A stretch of 64,000 bases of DNA. Source: Anthostomella pinea. Taxonomy: Eukaryota > Ascomycota > Sordariomycetes > Xylariales > Xylariaceae. The translations under genes and the position numbers were made by a program. Under the pieces are notes generated by a model. The model was not told the origin of the DNA and made no database searches. It saw only the letters and a program-made list of their open reading frames with translations. The stretch spans positions 4,092,001-4,156,000 of the forward strand of contig CAUWAG010000004.1 in NCBI GenBank assembly GCA_963556695.1. Direction: 5' to 3'. This document shows, one piece after another, positions 43,270 through 55,484 of this stretch. Position 1 is the first letter of the stretch; each line of letters opens with the position of its first letter.

Positions 43270-46243
43270 GGTGGTTGTTTCTGGGGTGGTTTCGCGGATG
43301 AAATTATTAGAGTATGTTGTCAGTTCCTCTCGCAGAGAAGATGTTGTTTGTCACGCCTTTCCCAAGAGCCTCCCCTTGTTGTTCCAATCTATTGAAAGAG
43401 GCCGAACAATCAATTACATGTGTGACCAAATGCCGGGCTGTTGTCGACAAAGAAAGCGACCGGTGAGTGGCTCGCGGATGCGAGTACTTCTCGACGTCGA
43501 AGATGGGCGGATCCCAATGTTGGCGGCGGACTGAACAGCGAGCGAGGGAGTGTATGCCAGCTTGTGGCAGTCGAGATGGTGGTCTTGGTCGGTCGTGCGA
43601 TTTCCAATTCCGTCCTATCCTCCGTAACGAGTGCGGGTGGTGAATTAAAAGCCTCGTCTCTTTCCTTAGGTCGAAGGCGTTGCTGGATGGTGGAACGAAA
43701 GCAATACCCGTTCGCGGAATGGGAATGTGCTCTGGACTTCGTCGGTCGGCCGGTGATGGAAGGAGAGTCGGGTAGAGGGAAATAGTGGAGGGTCGTCCAA
43801 GAGGAACTGGAAAGGTGGAAAGAGGGTTTCAAGTGAGTGACTTGGGGTAAGTTCAGGTTTGTTGATGGGAGGCAAGGAGGGCACGCACGCAAGCAGGCAC
43901 GGGAGGAGGCGAGGAGGAAGGAGACTGGTGGACGTGCTAGAGTTTCGGACGTATGAAGGCCAGCACTGAGCTGAGCAGGTGGCAGGTCGGGAAGGTGAAC
44001 AGAAGTTGCAGCTGCAGTTGCGTGGCAGCGTTTGGCAGTGGAAACTGGAAAGGAGAGACGGGAGGCCAGACTGGGACGCTCAGAACACGGGGAGCAGGGG
44101 GGCAGGGAGCCAGTAGTGCAGGTGGGCAGTGCGATGAATGGAGGGTATGGAGCGTCCAGAGTGGCCGGGGGACAGCTGGAGGCGGCGAGTGGCCTAGAAA
44201 TCCGTACAGAGCCCCCAAAACTCGCTGTGCAGCAGACCCGGATCAGGGGGAATTGCCTTCACTGTTCAGGTACCCACCTGCACCTATTCAACATTGAAAT
44301 TACCTGTACGCGCATGATGGGGCCGGATACCTCTGCAGGCCCACACATAATGTACCACCCTTATTTCGTTTCGCTGCTATTGTTACTCAGCCATCTGCCG
44401 CACTGCCATGTCACCTCACATCAATGTTAGTTCCGCATTCTGAAAGGGGTCCTCCGCCGCCCTGAATACACTAGACTCCCCTGCAGCTGAAGTCTCGACG
44501 CTGGCAGCCAAGCTGGCCCAAGCACTCGATGCCTTGGCCCATTGGTGTCGGGATTCGTTGACCAAAGCGCCAGTGAAGAATTCCTGGAAGTGAAGGATTA
44601 GCGATGAGCAACATTGGAGTGGACGATTGCATCATAGGACATCCATCCGACACCCATTCTGCCATTCAGATATGTATCGCAGACCTGTCTGTCAGTGCCG
44701 TCTCTTCCATTCATCAATCCAACATCCAATGGACACGCCACGGCTGAACGAAACACGACGTCGATGACCATGACATGAAAGACATGTCCCCGACTCCCCG
44801 GCGGCAGAGCGGGGATCGGCATTCTTCGCCCTGCGACACTTCGTGTTTTGGTGCGCGCCAGCCGGTCACCATTGGGTTGGCGACTCTGCACTGCCACCCT
44901 CGGCGAGCCGCGAGCCGGCAACCCCAATCTCCCTCTCTCCCTTGATGAAACCATTTGTGTTTTTCCCACGAACTGCAGTTGGCCGAGCATACGACTGGGC
45001 ATTAAAGGTCGCGCTTGGCTTGCTTGCCACCGCCGGATCCGAACATGTCGATGCCCAGCTTCATTAGTATTTGTGCTTTCGTGGGTTAGTACTCGACACT
45101 GCCACTTCCATCATCGCCCACGACCGATTCGAACGTCCAAGTAGACGAAGCGCCGAATCTTGCCCAGTGGCAGCTGTTATGCAACAGCGAAAGGGTCACT
45201 AGACATTAGTTCCATCAATGCATGGCAGACTACCAGTGGCTGCCATCCCTTTATACGGGGACCACAATTATTCTATTTGGAAGCGTCTGCCTCTGTTCTC
45301 CAAACATGCTTATTATACGGCTACAGAAATACCGGATGGGCTTCGGTACGTGCCACAAGCGCTGGTGAACCATGGGATGTGCGTTCGTTCCCTCAAAGCC
45401 TGAAGGGCCGAAGCGGCATCAGTCTAATAACCCGGATGGCACGGAGGAACGATGGGACGGATCCTCTCGGCAGGCAGTTATGCAGCATCCCGCTGCAGGT
45501 ACCAATCCTACCGCATATTCTTGGGATTAGAAGCCGCATGTGAAATGTAGCCGCACGGCGAAGTCAGAACGCACAAGCTTTCTCCGCTAACCGCCAGACT
45601 GGAGACTCGAAGACGAACAACAGTTGAGACAACCAGCTTTGCTCGTGGGCAGGCATATTCCCGTATCGAGTTGTGCTGTTTTCGACCACGGGCGTACAGT
45701 TATACTCGGACTACAAGTGCCCACAGCACGACTTGAATCCCTAGGTACAATCACCCCCCATAAGTCTCCGTCTGGCATGTCTCTAGCCATTCTTGGATAT
45801 CATGCTTTATTCCATTTACAATAAACATACCTCTTGCTTGCTGAACGAGAGGTGTACATAGATTTTTGGAGGTTCATTGTACACAGCAAGTGGTTCTACG
45901 TATAATAATGGCATCAACACATACTATAATCGAGGTTTTTTACAATCCTCTACGTGGACGACTTCACGTTTAAACTGCTCTTGATGCTTAGCTCACGTGT
46001 ACTTTCATGTGTTCGAACATTCAGTACGACTTAGTGGTATCTAGGTAGGTATCTACAAACTCCAATAACAACACGAACACCAGATGCAGCCCCTCGCTGA
46101 CCCGACATCGAAAAGCAGCCGCAGCGATATGCAAGTGACAGCATATCCGCCTTTCCAGAAAATGCAAGTTCCCTCAACGCCATGCACTTACACCCAGCAA
46201 TTGTATGATTCCATCAGTTGCTGCCTTGTCCATAAACGGACGC
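43270..46243. other. Long intergenic region
   Basis: About 3 kb between the FLC-family start and the DUF3433 gene stop, both leftward. The first 900 bases upstream of FLC are pyrimidine-rich on the sense strand, fitting a promoter and leader. I see no gene or strong repeat. Confidence 0.5.
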
Positions 46244-48775
46244 TCAAAAGAGCTGCCACTCCGTAAGCCACGGCTTGTTCCCCTGCGCCGCATCGATGCC
46301 GTGCTTGTAGTTCCCCGACAGCTCCTCCTCGTCGACGCCGCAGTGCGTCTGGCCGTCGCGGCCGTCGAACCAGCCCAGCCCGTACGTCTTGCCGATGTCG
46401 TCGAGGCGCCGCATCATCTGCGCGTTGGTGAACTTGGCCGTGCCGACAAAGTCGTACAGCATCTTGCTCTGGTGCATGAAGGCCAGCACGCTGGCGATGG
46501 TGTTGGGCTGCCGCGGCAGGAAGGGGTGGCGGCGGCGCACAAACACCACGCCCGCCACGACGGCGAGGTAGATGAGGATGAAGACGGTCAGCGCGAGCGT
46601 CACGACGAACGAGCGCACCGTCTCCGAGCCCGAGCCCAGCCCCTTGTCGAGGGAGTGCTCGCCCTCCGAGACGCGCGACAGGAAGTCCCTGCCCTCGATC
46701 GCCGCCAGGCTCGTCGCGAAGATGGTCAGGCCCTCCACCATGACGGTGCCCCAGCCGACCAGGACCACGACCCAGTGCCGGTTGTAGAGCGCGCGCAGGG
46801 CCACCGCCGCGAACGGCATGGCCGTGTAGTCGAGCGTCAGCGTCTTGGCCGGCGCGTGCCGCTTCGACAGGATGTAGTACGGCTCCATCATGCGGATCGC
46901 CGTCTCTAGGGATCCCCAGCCCAGCTTGATGCACACGGCGAGCGCCGTCACCACCCACGGTGCGTGCTCTGTCAGCGCGCTCGCCGGGGTGAAGAGGAAC
47001 ACCGGTATGAAGCCCAGGAACAGTAGGATCCCCGCAATGAACGGAATACAGCCTCTTGCCCGCAGCATCAGCGGGTGTGGGTTCTCCGAGAGGTGCGTTT
47101 CGTTGTAGCTGTCGATCTCGCGCCGGCTGACCGGTGTCTTCGAGTCGTCCTCGGGCGCCAGCGACGAATTACGCAGCACATACCGGTGGTTCTTAAGCCT
47201 GCGATGGATGTCCTTGGGCTTCACTGTGTCCATGTCCTTGAAGTCCATCATGATGTGGGAGACGACGGCCATCGACGCCAGCCCGGCGATCCCCTTGACG
47301 TCAGACAGCAGACCCGACCGTCGGGTGTTGAGCTGGTAGTAGAGCACGCATCCCAGCATAGCGATGACGAAGAATGTGATGGTCAGGAGCCGAGATAGCG
47401 TGGAGCTGACTGTAATAGTCTTCTCCAGACTCGGGTCGGATAGCCGCATGGCCCGGCTTGGGTTCAGAACCAGAGCGGCGGAGCCCAGGGTCGGAACCAG
47501 GGAGACGGCAAGTAGCGTAGCCACAGACGATACAGCCACCGCATAATGCTTCCGTTGCAATGCGAAGAGCGGTCGGGCGAAGTTGAACATGGTAATATAA
47601 TCGACATTGATCGACTCGGCCGCCAGCGCCCCTCCCTCCTTGGACATCTGGTAGTACGCCTCCAATCGACTGACCTCGAAGTCGGTACACTGCCATAGCA
47701 CGCCATATGTAACCGTGATAATGGTCGGCACGTACTTGAACACGAAGTAAAATCCCGGGTCGATGTCCTCAGCCTTGGTGAAACTGATCAGTGGTTTTCG
47801 CGTTGCCTGCTGGTACAAAACCTCTTGGCAGATAGCGAGCGCGATGGACAGCACGATCATGAAGAGGAGATAAGGCCACCGCAGCCAGAACGGCTTCCAG
47901 TTGGGCTGTGGGTAGAAGACGCGCTTCTGCGACGTCTGTGCCGGCAACGTTATCGAATGCCGTGCGCGATCCGGATCCATGCCCATCGGACTCGGGCCCA
48001 CCATAGAACTCAAATCCACATCGGCGGACTCCTCTTCTATAATGACCTCGATGACCTCTCCCCTTTTATTCGCCTCTTCCTGCCCGAGATCCTCCCATCC
48101 CCCCGAGCGCGAGCCCGCGCTCGGCGTCCGCGTCCGCCGCATCGACAATGACTGCGTCAGGGTTCGCCGCAGAGACGGCATAGGCGACAGCAGCTGGTCG
48201 CCCTTGATGACGGTATTCGGGCTCTGCTCGCCCTGGCCCAGCCCGCCCGTCAGCTGGCCACTGGCCTCCTGCACCTGTAACGTCTTGAGAAACTCATCGT
48301 CGTGCGTGCCCATCGGCCCCGCGAACGACGTCAGGTCAAATGCCGGCTCGGTCGCTGACACTGGAGCGTAAGATGAAGGCGACTGGCCCGGCGGTGCTGC
48401 CGAGCGCAGGAGCGACATGTCGATGCTCTCGTCCTCGTGGATGGTGGTCTCCGGCTGCGCAACCCGTGCGCGGAAGCTCTTGAAGCGCCCGCCGAGGCCG
48501 GACGCAGACGTGGATGGGGACACGGGCTGGAATCGTCCTCCTGCGCCGCCCAAAGATGGCAGTGGTACCGACCATGACGCTCGACTGTAGTCATTCTCCT
48601 CCGATACGTTGCCTAGCGGCGGTGACTCGTGGTACGACTGCAGCGACACGAGGGATTCGCGGCCCCGCAGTCCCGAGCTGCTATCTGCGTCGGAAAGGCC
48701 GGATATCTTGTGGTTGAGGCCATGACTGGACCGTCTGTCTGGCTGGGTGTTGGGATGGTAGCTATTGTAGGCCAT
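46244..48775 (-). CDS. DUF3433 polytopic membrane protein ('spray'-type)
   Basis: A single exon of 843 residues from the ATG at 48775 (MAYNSYHPNTQP); the frame continues upstream but without an ATG. The N-terminal ~320 residues are disordered, Ser/Pro-rich. The rest has two related membrane modules, each an aromatic/basic entry segment, several helices and an (E)xxYxxxS motif: NWKPFWLRWPYLLFMIVLSIAL...LEAYYQMSKEGGALAAESINVDYITMFNFARP and GCIPFIAGILLFLGFIPVFLF...MEPYYILSKRHAPAKTLTLDYTAMPFA. This internal duplication is the signature of DUF3433. Neurospora 'spray', a family member, affects hyphal morphology and calcium homeostasis. The tail YDFVGTAKFTNAQMMRRLDDIGKTYGLGWF is well formed. Molecular function is not known. 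Confidence 0.85.
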   Translation of the reverse strand: MAYNSYHPNTQPDRRSSHGLNHKISGLSDADSSSGLRGRESLVSLQSYHESPPLGNVSEENDYSRASWSVPLPSLGGAGGRFQPVSPSTSASGLGGRFKSFRARVAQPETTIHEDESIDMSLLRSAAPPGQSPSSYAPVSATEPAFDLTSFAGPMGTHDDEFLKTLQVQEASGQLTGGLGQGEQSPNTVIKGDQLLSPMPSLRRTLTQSLSMRRTRTPSAGSRSGGWEDLGQEEANKRGEVIEVIIEEESADVDLSSMVGPSPMGMDPDRARHSITLPAQTSQKRVFYPQPNWKPFWLRWPYLLFMIVLSIALAICQEVLYQQATRKPLISFTKAEDIDPGFYFVFKYVPTIITVTYGVLWQCTDFEVSRLEAYYQMSKEGGALAAESINVDYITMFNFARPLFALQRKHYAVAVSSVATLLAVSLVPTLGSAALVLNPSRAMRLSDPSLEKTITVSSTLSRLLTITFFVIAMLGCVLYYQLNTRRSGLLSDVKGIAGLASMAVVSHIMMDFKDMDTVKPKDIHRRLKNHRYVLRNSSLAPEDDSKTPVSRREIDSYNETHLSENPHPLMLRARGCIPFIAGILLFLGFIPVFLFTPASALTEHAPWVVTALAVCIKLGWGSLETAIRMMEPYYILSKRHAPAKTLTLDYTAMPFAAVALRALYNRHWVVVLVGWGTVMVEGLTIFATSLAAIEGRDFLSRVSEGEHSLDKGLGSGSETVRSFVVTLALTVFILIYLAVVAGVVFVRRRHPFLPRQPNTIASVLAFMHQSKMLYDFVGTAKFTNAQMMRRLDDIGKTYGLGWFDGRDGQTHCGVDEEELSGNYKHGIDAAQGNKPWLTEWQLF

Positions 48776-50616
48776 GGTTGCTATCGGCGCATGATGCCGC
48801 GGGGTTGGGGAGGGGTCGTGATCAGGGCTTTTGGCGGTTTGGAAATGAGAGGTGACGCCCTGCACTGTGTAGGTCCTACTTTCAGCTTCCCTCAAATCAG
48901 CTGGTCCTGCGAGTGACAGTTGCCGTCGCTTCTGGTGCGCTCTAAGAGGACTTATGCGCTGCAAGATTATTCGCCTTGGCTGGGGTCAACACCCTCAGTC
49001 ACACACTGCCCATTAACAATTATACCATCATGAGCTCTACAATCGTGCAGTTATATGTTCGAACGAAAGCAGCGGGAGCGCAGGTGGTCGAGGAGATCAG
49101 TAGAAGCAGTTGTGACCGGTCGGTTCGTCTGATCTGCCCAGGGTAGGTAGATGATTATGATCGGGCTCGAACGCGTTGAACTGTAGCCAGGCTGAAACTA
49201 TTGCGAACAGGCAGGTGAGGGGCGCAGAGGCGGTCTGGGTCGAGAGATGAGTTGTGGATTATGATTTATCATTACCGATTAAGATGGTGTCTTCAAAGAA
49301 TATGGAAGGAAGAGGACGGGAGCGACATGGGAACAGGCAGCGCTATCGCAAGCAAACATTTCAGGTCCTCTCCTCGAGATCGGAACTCGCGGTTCATGGT
49401 CTGGCGGGATTGCTGGCGCAGTCGCTGAGGCTGCGTGTGCTACAGTAAATGTAGGACTTGCGCATTTCAGCCCCCAATATTAACACAAACATTCAGCTTG
49501 TTGGTTCTGGGGAGATTGATACCAATCGACAGACTCCAGAGGAGACAATCACAAGAGAAGAGGGGTCCCGCGAACTGCATGGTTTCTGTGCAGGATTCCC
49601 CATGGTCCTCGTACCTGACCGCTGCTCGGGACTGGGCTGGCCGTCAATGGACTTCCGGCTGGGCTTGCCCTGGCTGATTGCAGCATGTTCATCACCCCGA
49701 AGATCTGGTTCTCTTCCTCTTGACCATGATAAACCAACCGAAGCCTGTCGTCACACGTGACGGCGTCAAATGAGAAGAAGCCTTCACACCCAGTCCATTC
49801 ACCTATCGACCCACCCGGCCACGCCCTGGCGAGCTGTTCGTCCGATGGTTCATGAAGGACAGGTCCATACGGGCAGACGGTGACTCCATCCTCACAGAAC
49901 CAAGCGTCACTACATGTACTTCACCAGACATGACAAGTCATCACGAAAACGGAGAGCCCCCCTTTCCCTTATATCGTACGACAGCAAACCACTTCGTGAC
50001 ACCACCAGCAGCGCTACGGAAACGGTTCCTCACGAAATGAGAACTGCCGTACACCGCCAATCTGCCCATCGTCAACAAGGCAGCGGCCATCACATGAGCG
50101 CACCGCCAGGACGCACACGTCGTCGGCGGCATAGCATTCACAGCGCGGTGATTTGCCCCCGGGTCGATCTCTGACTTGTCGTCGCTGCCGTTGCTCAGGG
50201 AGATGTTTCCCGCAGCCCGTCGCACGCGAGAAGAGCGAACTAGGGACTCTGTGGTGATCTGTGGTATTCGGGCAGAATCCAGCCGCCTATCGCAGCTCGT
50301 CCCAGCGTCCCACGGTCACGCCTTGTTCCGATTCCCGTCGTCGTGTCATGCGATGCTGCTGCTGATGCCGTTGCCTATTCACCTAGCGTCGCCAGCGACC
50401 GGCAGCCCGTCCCGGTGGTGTCATATAGGTAGGTCAGTATCGTACCGAGGCCATTGCCAGTCAGTATCTACCAGCCATGTGTCCAGACCACACCGCCGTT
50501 CTTGCCTTTCCCTCGCAAGTCATGGGCGCTGCCTCCGACTGACCAGTCACCAACACCACACACCTCTCCTTTGACTTGATCGTCTCTTGCTCTCGTTGTT
50601 GTCCGGTGCTATCCAC
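48776..50616. other. Divergent intergenic region
   Basis: About 1.8 kb between the leftward DUF3433 gene and the rightward Ras-like gene. It should hold both promoters. No gene, RNA or clear repeat was seen. Confidence 0.5.
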
Positions 50617-51597
50617 ATGTCTGTCGTCATGGTGGGCTCCATCATCTGGACCGACGAGGAGACTCGTTACTTCCAGGCCCTGCTCGCCTGGGAACCCACT
50701 AAGGCCGAAGACGGCACCACCAGGAAGTCCGCCCTTCCAGAAAGACCCCCCGCTGGTGAATTCAGGGTCCTTGTTCTAGGGGCTAAGGGTTGTGGCAAGA
50801 CATCCATACTCACGAGGGTAGGCCCATCTCATCGCCCATCCTGCCTTCCGTGCGTGCCTATCTAAATCACAAGATGCAGTTCTGTCAGGGCGCTTCCACC
50901 GGTAAGAGCAACCCGTCTCCCAACCCGGACTACGAGCGGGGATGCCGCCGTAGAGTCCGCATCGAGGAAGAGACGTACGTGGTCGACGCCCTCGAGCTGC
51001 CCTCGCAGCACCTGCTGAACGAGCACTACGTCCAGCAAGCGGCCAACATAACGGAAGCGGCAGCCCTGGTGTACGACGTCGGGTCCCGGGACTCGTTCGA
51101 AGTCCTGCAGGGCATATTCGACACCATCCGCGAGACGGTAGGGAAGCGGGAATATGGGCTTATCCGTATGTGAACCATCGACTCATTTTGCATCCCCCTA
51201 CTGACCATCCACCGCCCCTATCACAGTCATAGGCAACAAATCCGACAGCGACGCCGACGACGACGCGCGCCAGGTCCCCTGGGCCGAGGGCTACAAGCTA
51301 GCCCAGAGCCAGATTAAGCTGCGCTGCATGTTCCTCGAGACGTCGGCGCGCACGGGCGAGAACGTCGATAAGCTCTTCCCGCAGCTGGGCAAGGAGGTGC
51401 TCCGGCTCAGACGGCTCGTGCAGCAGCGGAGAGTGCAGCAGCAGCAGCACCAGCAGCTACTGGCCGAGCAGGGGGACACGGAAGGTATGGAGGCTGATCT
51501 TATACAGGGGAAGCGGTCGCTGCCGAAGTGGAAGGCCTGGACGCGGCCCTGGCTTCGGCGCAAGTCGGAGGCGAGGAAGGCTGCTGCTGTTGCTTGA
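50617..51597 (+). CDS. Divergent Ras-like small GTPase
   Basis: Three exons, 50617-50817, 50880-51165 and 51227-51597, encode 285 residues; introns are 62 and 61 nt. The G1 P-loop is VLVLGAKGCGKTS, G4 is LIGNKSD, and G5 is FLETSARTGENV. The switch II region, normally DxxG, reads VDALELPSQHLL, so the catalytic Gly and the following Gln position are absent. Switch I is stretched (TGKSNPSPNPDYERG). The N-terminal 45 residues precede the fold, and the C-terminus is basic and Gln-rich (RRLVQQRRVQQQQHQQ) with no CaaX box. It probably binds nucleotide but may hydrolyse GTP slowly. I cannot place it in a named Ras subfamily. An alternative start ATG lies at 50629. Confidence 0.8.
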
Positions 51598-51834
51598 CTT
51601 CGACTTGTGTATCTCGGTTTTATGTGGCAGGTACAAGTTGCGCTGTTTGATACATATGTATCTGCGTGGGAGGCCCCGGCTACCAATATCACTCTTCTTT
51701 GCCGCGATGAGCGCTCCAAAACATAGTGGACATGTATCAACGAACAATGTGCACGCAACTATACCCATACAATGTGCCCTGCCTTCCTTCCCTCGCCGCA
51801 CTCGCTGACTCACTTCCCACAACGCTCAATCGAA

Positions 51835-52334
51835 TCAATGAAACTGATCCTCAGTAACCCCCTTCCCCATAGCCGCCGTGCTGCTCACGCCACCCGTGAC
51901 CATCTTCAGCATCTCGTCGGCGTAGGTAGCGCCGCTCCACTTCTGGTGCTTGACAACATCAATACCACCCTCCATCTCGGGCTCCTGGACGAGCTCGCCG
52001 TAGGCGCGCATGCCGACCTTGGCGTAGGATCTGGCGAACTGGTCGCTGATCAGCGCCGTCGTGTGCAGGCCCGCCAGCGTGATGAACTGCCAGCAGTAGC
52101 CCAGCTGCGCGAGCCGCCGGATGTAGGTCTCCTGCTCGGCGCGCGGCATCGCCGTCTTCCAGTTGAACGAGGGGGAGAGGTTGTAGGCTAGTCTGTGGGT
52201 TGCGGGACGGTGTTGGTTAGTCTTTTGGTCTGTCTGCCTGTTCTTTCGCTTCTGGGACTTATAGGGTGGGAATAATGGAGGGAGAAGGTGATGCACGAGA
52301 GCAGGAGTGGGATTACGCAGAAAAGGGGGGGAAA

Positions 52335-52370
<36 letters not shown>

Positions 52371-53776
52371 GAACTCACTTCTGCTCCGGCCAGACAGCAT
52401 GTATGCCCTCGGCAAACTCCTGCGCCTGCTTGAAATCCGGCAGCTTGCTCTCCATCCAGATAGCATCGCAGTACGGCGCATACGCCACGGCGCGGTTGAT
52501 CGCACAGTCACACCCGCCCTTCATCCGGTAGTAGCCCTCGCGCGTCCGCGCCGCCTCCCAGTCAAAGAAGATGTCGACCTTCAAGATGCCGTGCGCGAGG
52601 GCGCGCGCCTCGGTGTGGCTCTTGCCCCGCGACTGCGCCATGTACTGCGCGACGAGGTCCTTCTTGTTGGGCAGGGACCCGGCGTTGATGGCTTCGACTA
52701 CGGCGTCGTCGAAGCGCTTGAGGCCCGCCTGCCGCGTCCACTCGTCCTCGATGGCCTGCAGCTCGTCGCCGTTCTTGCCGGCCCGCTCCGCGGCAACCAT
52801 CAGGTCGTTGAGCGGCTGCAGGTTCGGGTTCGTCGACCCCATGATGAAGGCGTGGTCGCGCGGGTCGATGGTCGTCGTGATGAGCGTCGCCGCCTCGGCG
52901 TCGGTGCGCGCCACGGCTAGCAGGTCCGTCCCCATAATGTCGGCCTGCGCGCGGATGGCGACGAGGCGGTTGATGTGCTCGCTGATGGGCACCAGCACCT
53001 TGCCCGCCATGTGGCCACACTTCTTGGTGCCCGGCGCCTGGTCCTCAATGTGGATGCCCGCGGCGCCCTGCTCGATGAAGAGCTTAGTGAGCTTCATCAC
53101 CGCTGTCAGCCCACCATGGCCTGTGTCTGCATCCGCGATGATCGGCCGTAGGTAGTCGATGTTGGCCATCTTCGCTCGGGCAGCTTTCGGGGCGCTGAGG
53201 CGTTCTTGTCTCTGCTTCCGGTCGTGGAATAGCTGGGCCATGAAGAGGTGTTTCACCTTGTTCGGGACGGTGGTCTTTTCGTCGTCAGTCTAAAAATCTA
53301 GAGGCTACTATAGCTAGCAAGCGGTTTACTCACGTATGGGTAGTCTGCCAGATCCGGCCCGGGCTCATCGGAAGAAGACGCAGTCGACGATGATTGCCAG
53401 CCTGATACATAGACCGTATCCAGGTACTTGGCCATCTGCGTGACCATGGTCGGTTCTAAGCAGCCATAGGTGTAGCTGGCATCACGGTTCTAGTCTGTTT
53501 TCAGCATGTAGACAACCACCGTTTCACTCGTACGTGTCAACTCACCTTGAAGCGGCCCTCCAGGATGGTCCACAACTTTTTCGACTGCGCATTGCTGGGG
53601 TACTGCATTGGCAGATGACCTCGCTTCGAGACGATCTGCTCGGCAGTGAAGGGCCGCTTGGTGTACCTCCATCTTGGATCACTCCACCACTTCTTGACGG
53701 CCTCAACCTCCTTTGCGAACAGCTCATCCTCAACGTTAGGATCCACGGCCGTGTTGATCATGTTATTAGACGCCAT
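51835..53776 (-). CDS. ICL1: Isocitrate lyase (glyoxylate cycle)
   Basis: Four exons, 53776-53546, 53489-53334, 53274-52379 and 52192-51835, give 546 residues, the usual fungal length. The enzyme cleaves isocitrate to glyoxylate and succinate, allowing growth on acetate and fatty acids; fungal copies are peroxisomal/glyoxysomal. The catalytic signature KKCGHM is present, with [10 protein letters not shown] (metal and substrate loop), [32 protein letters not shown] and the C-terminal block LSPSFNW. For intron 2 I use the acceptor GAAAAG at 53275 (59 nt, CTGAC branch), giving YPYTTVPNKV; the alternative TTTTTAG acceptor would add five residues. The last intron (186 nt) contains a 35-base C run. 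The start MASNN is the first in-frame ATG of the conserved region. No PTS1 tripeptide is at the end (DQFH). Confidence 0.96.
52335..52369 (+). repeat. 35-base homopolymer G tract in ICL1 intron 3
   Basis: An uninterrupted run of 35 G on the plus strand, preceded by a second run of seven. On the ICL1 sense strand it is a C run starting ten bases after the donor GTGAGTTCTC. Homopolymers this long are unstable and hard to sequence, so the true length is uncertain. Confidence 0.9.
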
Positions 53777-55484
53777 GGTGAGGGACACAAGGCAGCAATA
53801 TTTCACTTGAGACGATATACGTAAGGGCTCAGGCTTCGGCGAGGGGTGGCCGGGGCTTCAGGAGTGAGGAGGTCTCGCTAGAAAGAAAGTTCGAGTCGAT
53901 GGAATGTAGGTTGTACTACCACTCAGGCCAGGGACGTGAGGAAGCTAAGAGCCGTTTAGACGGGTAAAAAAGAGATATGGATAGATCGAGAAACCCAGCA
54001 TATTGAGTTCTAGTCCTCAGGATAGTCAAGAGGAGTAGGAGAGAAACACAGAATCATCTACAACCTCCAGCCTAGGCTACTTACATACCTATGTACAGGA
54101 GCAGACCGAGCTGATCTGCTACATACTTCGGGAAATAGGTCGGTCAAGCGGCTGTGTCTGTCACAGACCAGGATTGACTCCTCGGCCATGGCCCAAGGTC
54201 CTGGTAGACAGCCCACTAACGTGGATCTTGGCTTCTGGCTGACACCACGATGAGGTAGGTACCGCGGGAGGAGAGCGAGATGGTCCCTCGGAACCTTCAC
54301 AACGCTTCTGACGTCCCTCTCGGCTCAAAGGGAGTACGTGTAGCCAGGTGCGGTTCAGAGCCTGCGTTACGCATTCCGTAGTTGGCCGAGGTGCCGAGCT
54401 AGACAAAGCTAGAAACGGTGCCGTTCGTCCTGGTCCACGGGTCGAGCTGGGCTCCCCCGCATATCTGGGGTCTGGGGTGAGACCAAGGCCGGGGATATGG
54501 ATATTGGCGTTGGCAACATTGGTAACGTGGGTGGCGTTGGCATTTGACAATGACGTTTAGATTGTAACGGTATGGCATACGTTCTTCCGAGCGTCTGGCA
54601 AATCCGACGGCAACAGTACAGTAGGCAACCTACATCAAACCAAGTGCTACCGTGTCTATCTGCATGTGATCATGAACATCTCTACTCTCATGTATTGGCC
54701 TGATTCAAACCAACTTGACGAGTGTGCCTACCAAAGTATCTATAGATAGAAAAGTCAATCGGTGTCATCATCTCATGTCTTTCATCTCACCCCACCCACA
54801 TCAAACCTCACTGGCATGCTTGACGCGTGAAGATGCTCTTGCTGCTCAACCATGGTACCCAAGGTGCCAAGTATCTGCCCTCCACATCAATCAAGATGTG
54901 TACCTATCTATCAATGCGGCGAACGACTGCTCGATTATGTGTGTGTGACCCCTGCTTCCAAGGATGAGAACAGGTCGGAACAGAGGGACAGTGGGAGGCA
55001 CATCAGACCTCGGCTCCCAAGCCAAGATCAGCTCGCAGGCAGATAAACCCGCGTTTTCACATGAACGTGACAATGAGTCGATCGACCCACCACACCAGCT
55101 ACATGTACCAGCCAAGTGATATGGTACCTTAAGCTGGCTTGACTACCTATTTGGATACTGCATGTCGAGTCATGCAAGCGGATCCCAGGTCATGATGGGT
55201 AGAGACATGACCCGGTCATGCGGCCTCTCCGTCGTCTGTCAGCAACCAATTCTTAAACTTTCAATGCCATCAATTTTCGTTCGTCGCGTGGCACAATGAG
55301 AAAACACACTTCCTATTAGGAATACTGTTCAGCATTACGGGATAAGATGCAGCCTTTTCCTGTCTAACCCAGATGCAACCAGACCCGTAACCGTTCATGG
55401 CGTCGTAATGTAGGTAATCAGGCGAAAGTATATAAGACACACGCGGAAACCAGAGTCAATCATAGGTATCTTAAACAGCCAGAA
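53777..55484. promoter_or_regulatory. Upstream region of ICL1
   Basis: About 1.7 kb between the ICL1 start and the trehalase stop, both leftward, so it carries the ICL1 promoter. Fungal ICL genes are usually controlled by acetate-responsive activators, but I did not identify a specific site. No gene was seen. Confidence 0.5.

Noticed and set aside
46188..46958. 256-codon leftward frame over the DUF3433 gene
   Set aside because: Gly/Arg/His-rich shadow of the third-position GC-rich real gene.
53275..53333. 44-nt version of ICL1 intron 2 ending TTTTTAG
   Set aside because: It is in frame but lacks a branch-like site and adds five residues. The GAAAAG acceptor has a CTGAC branch and fits the family length.
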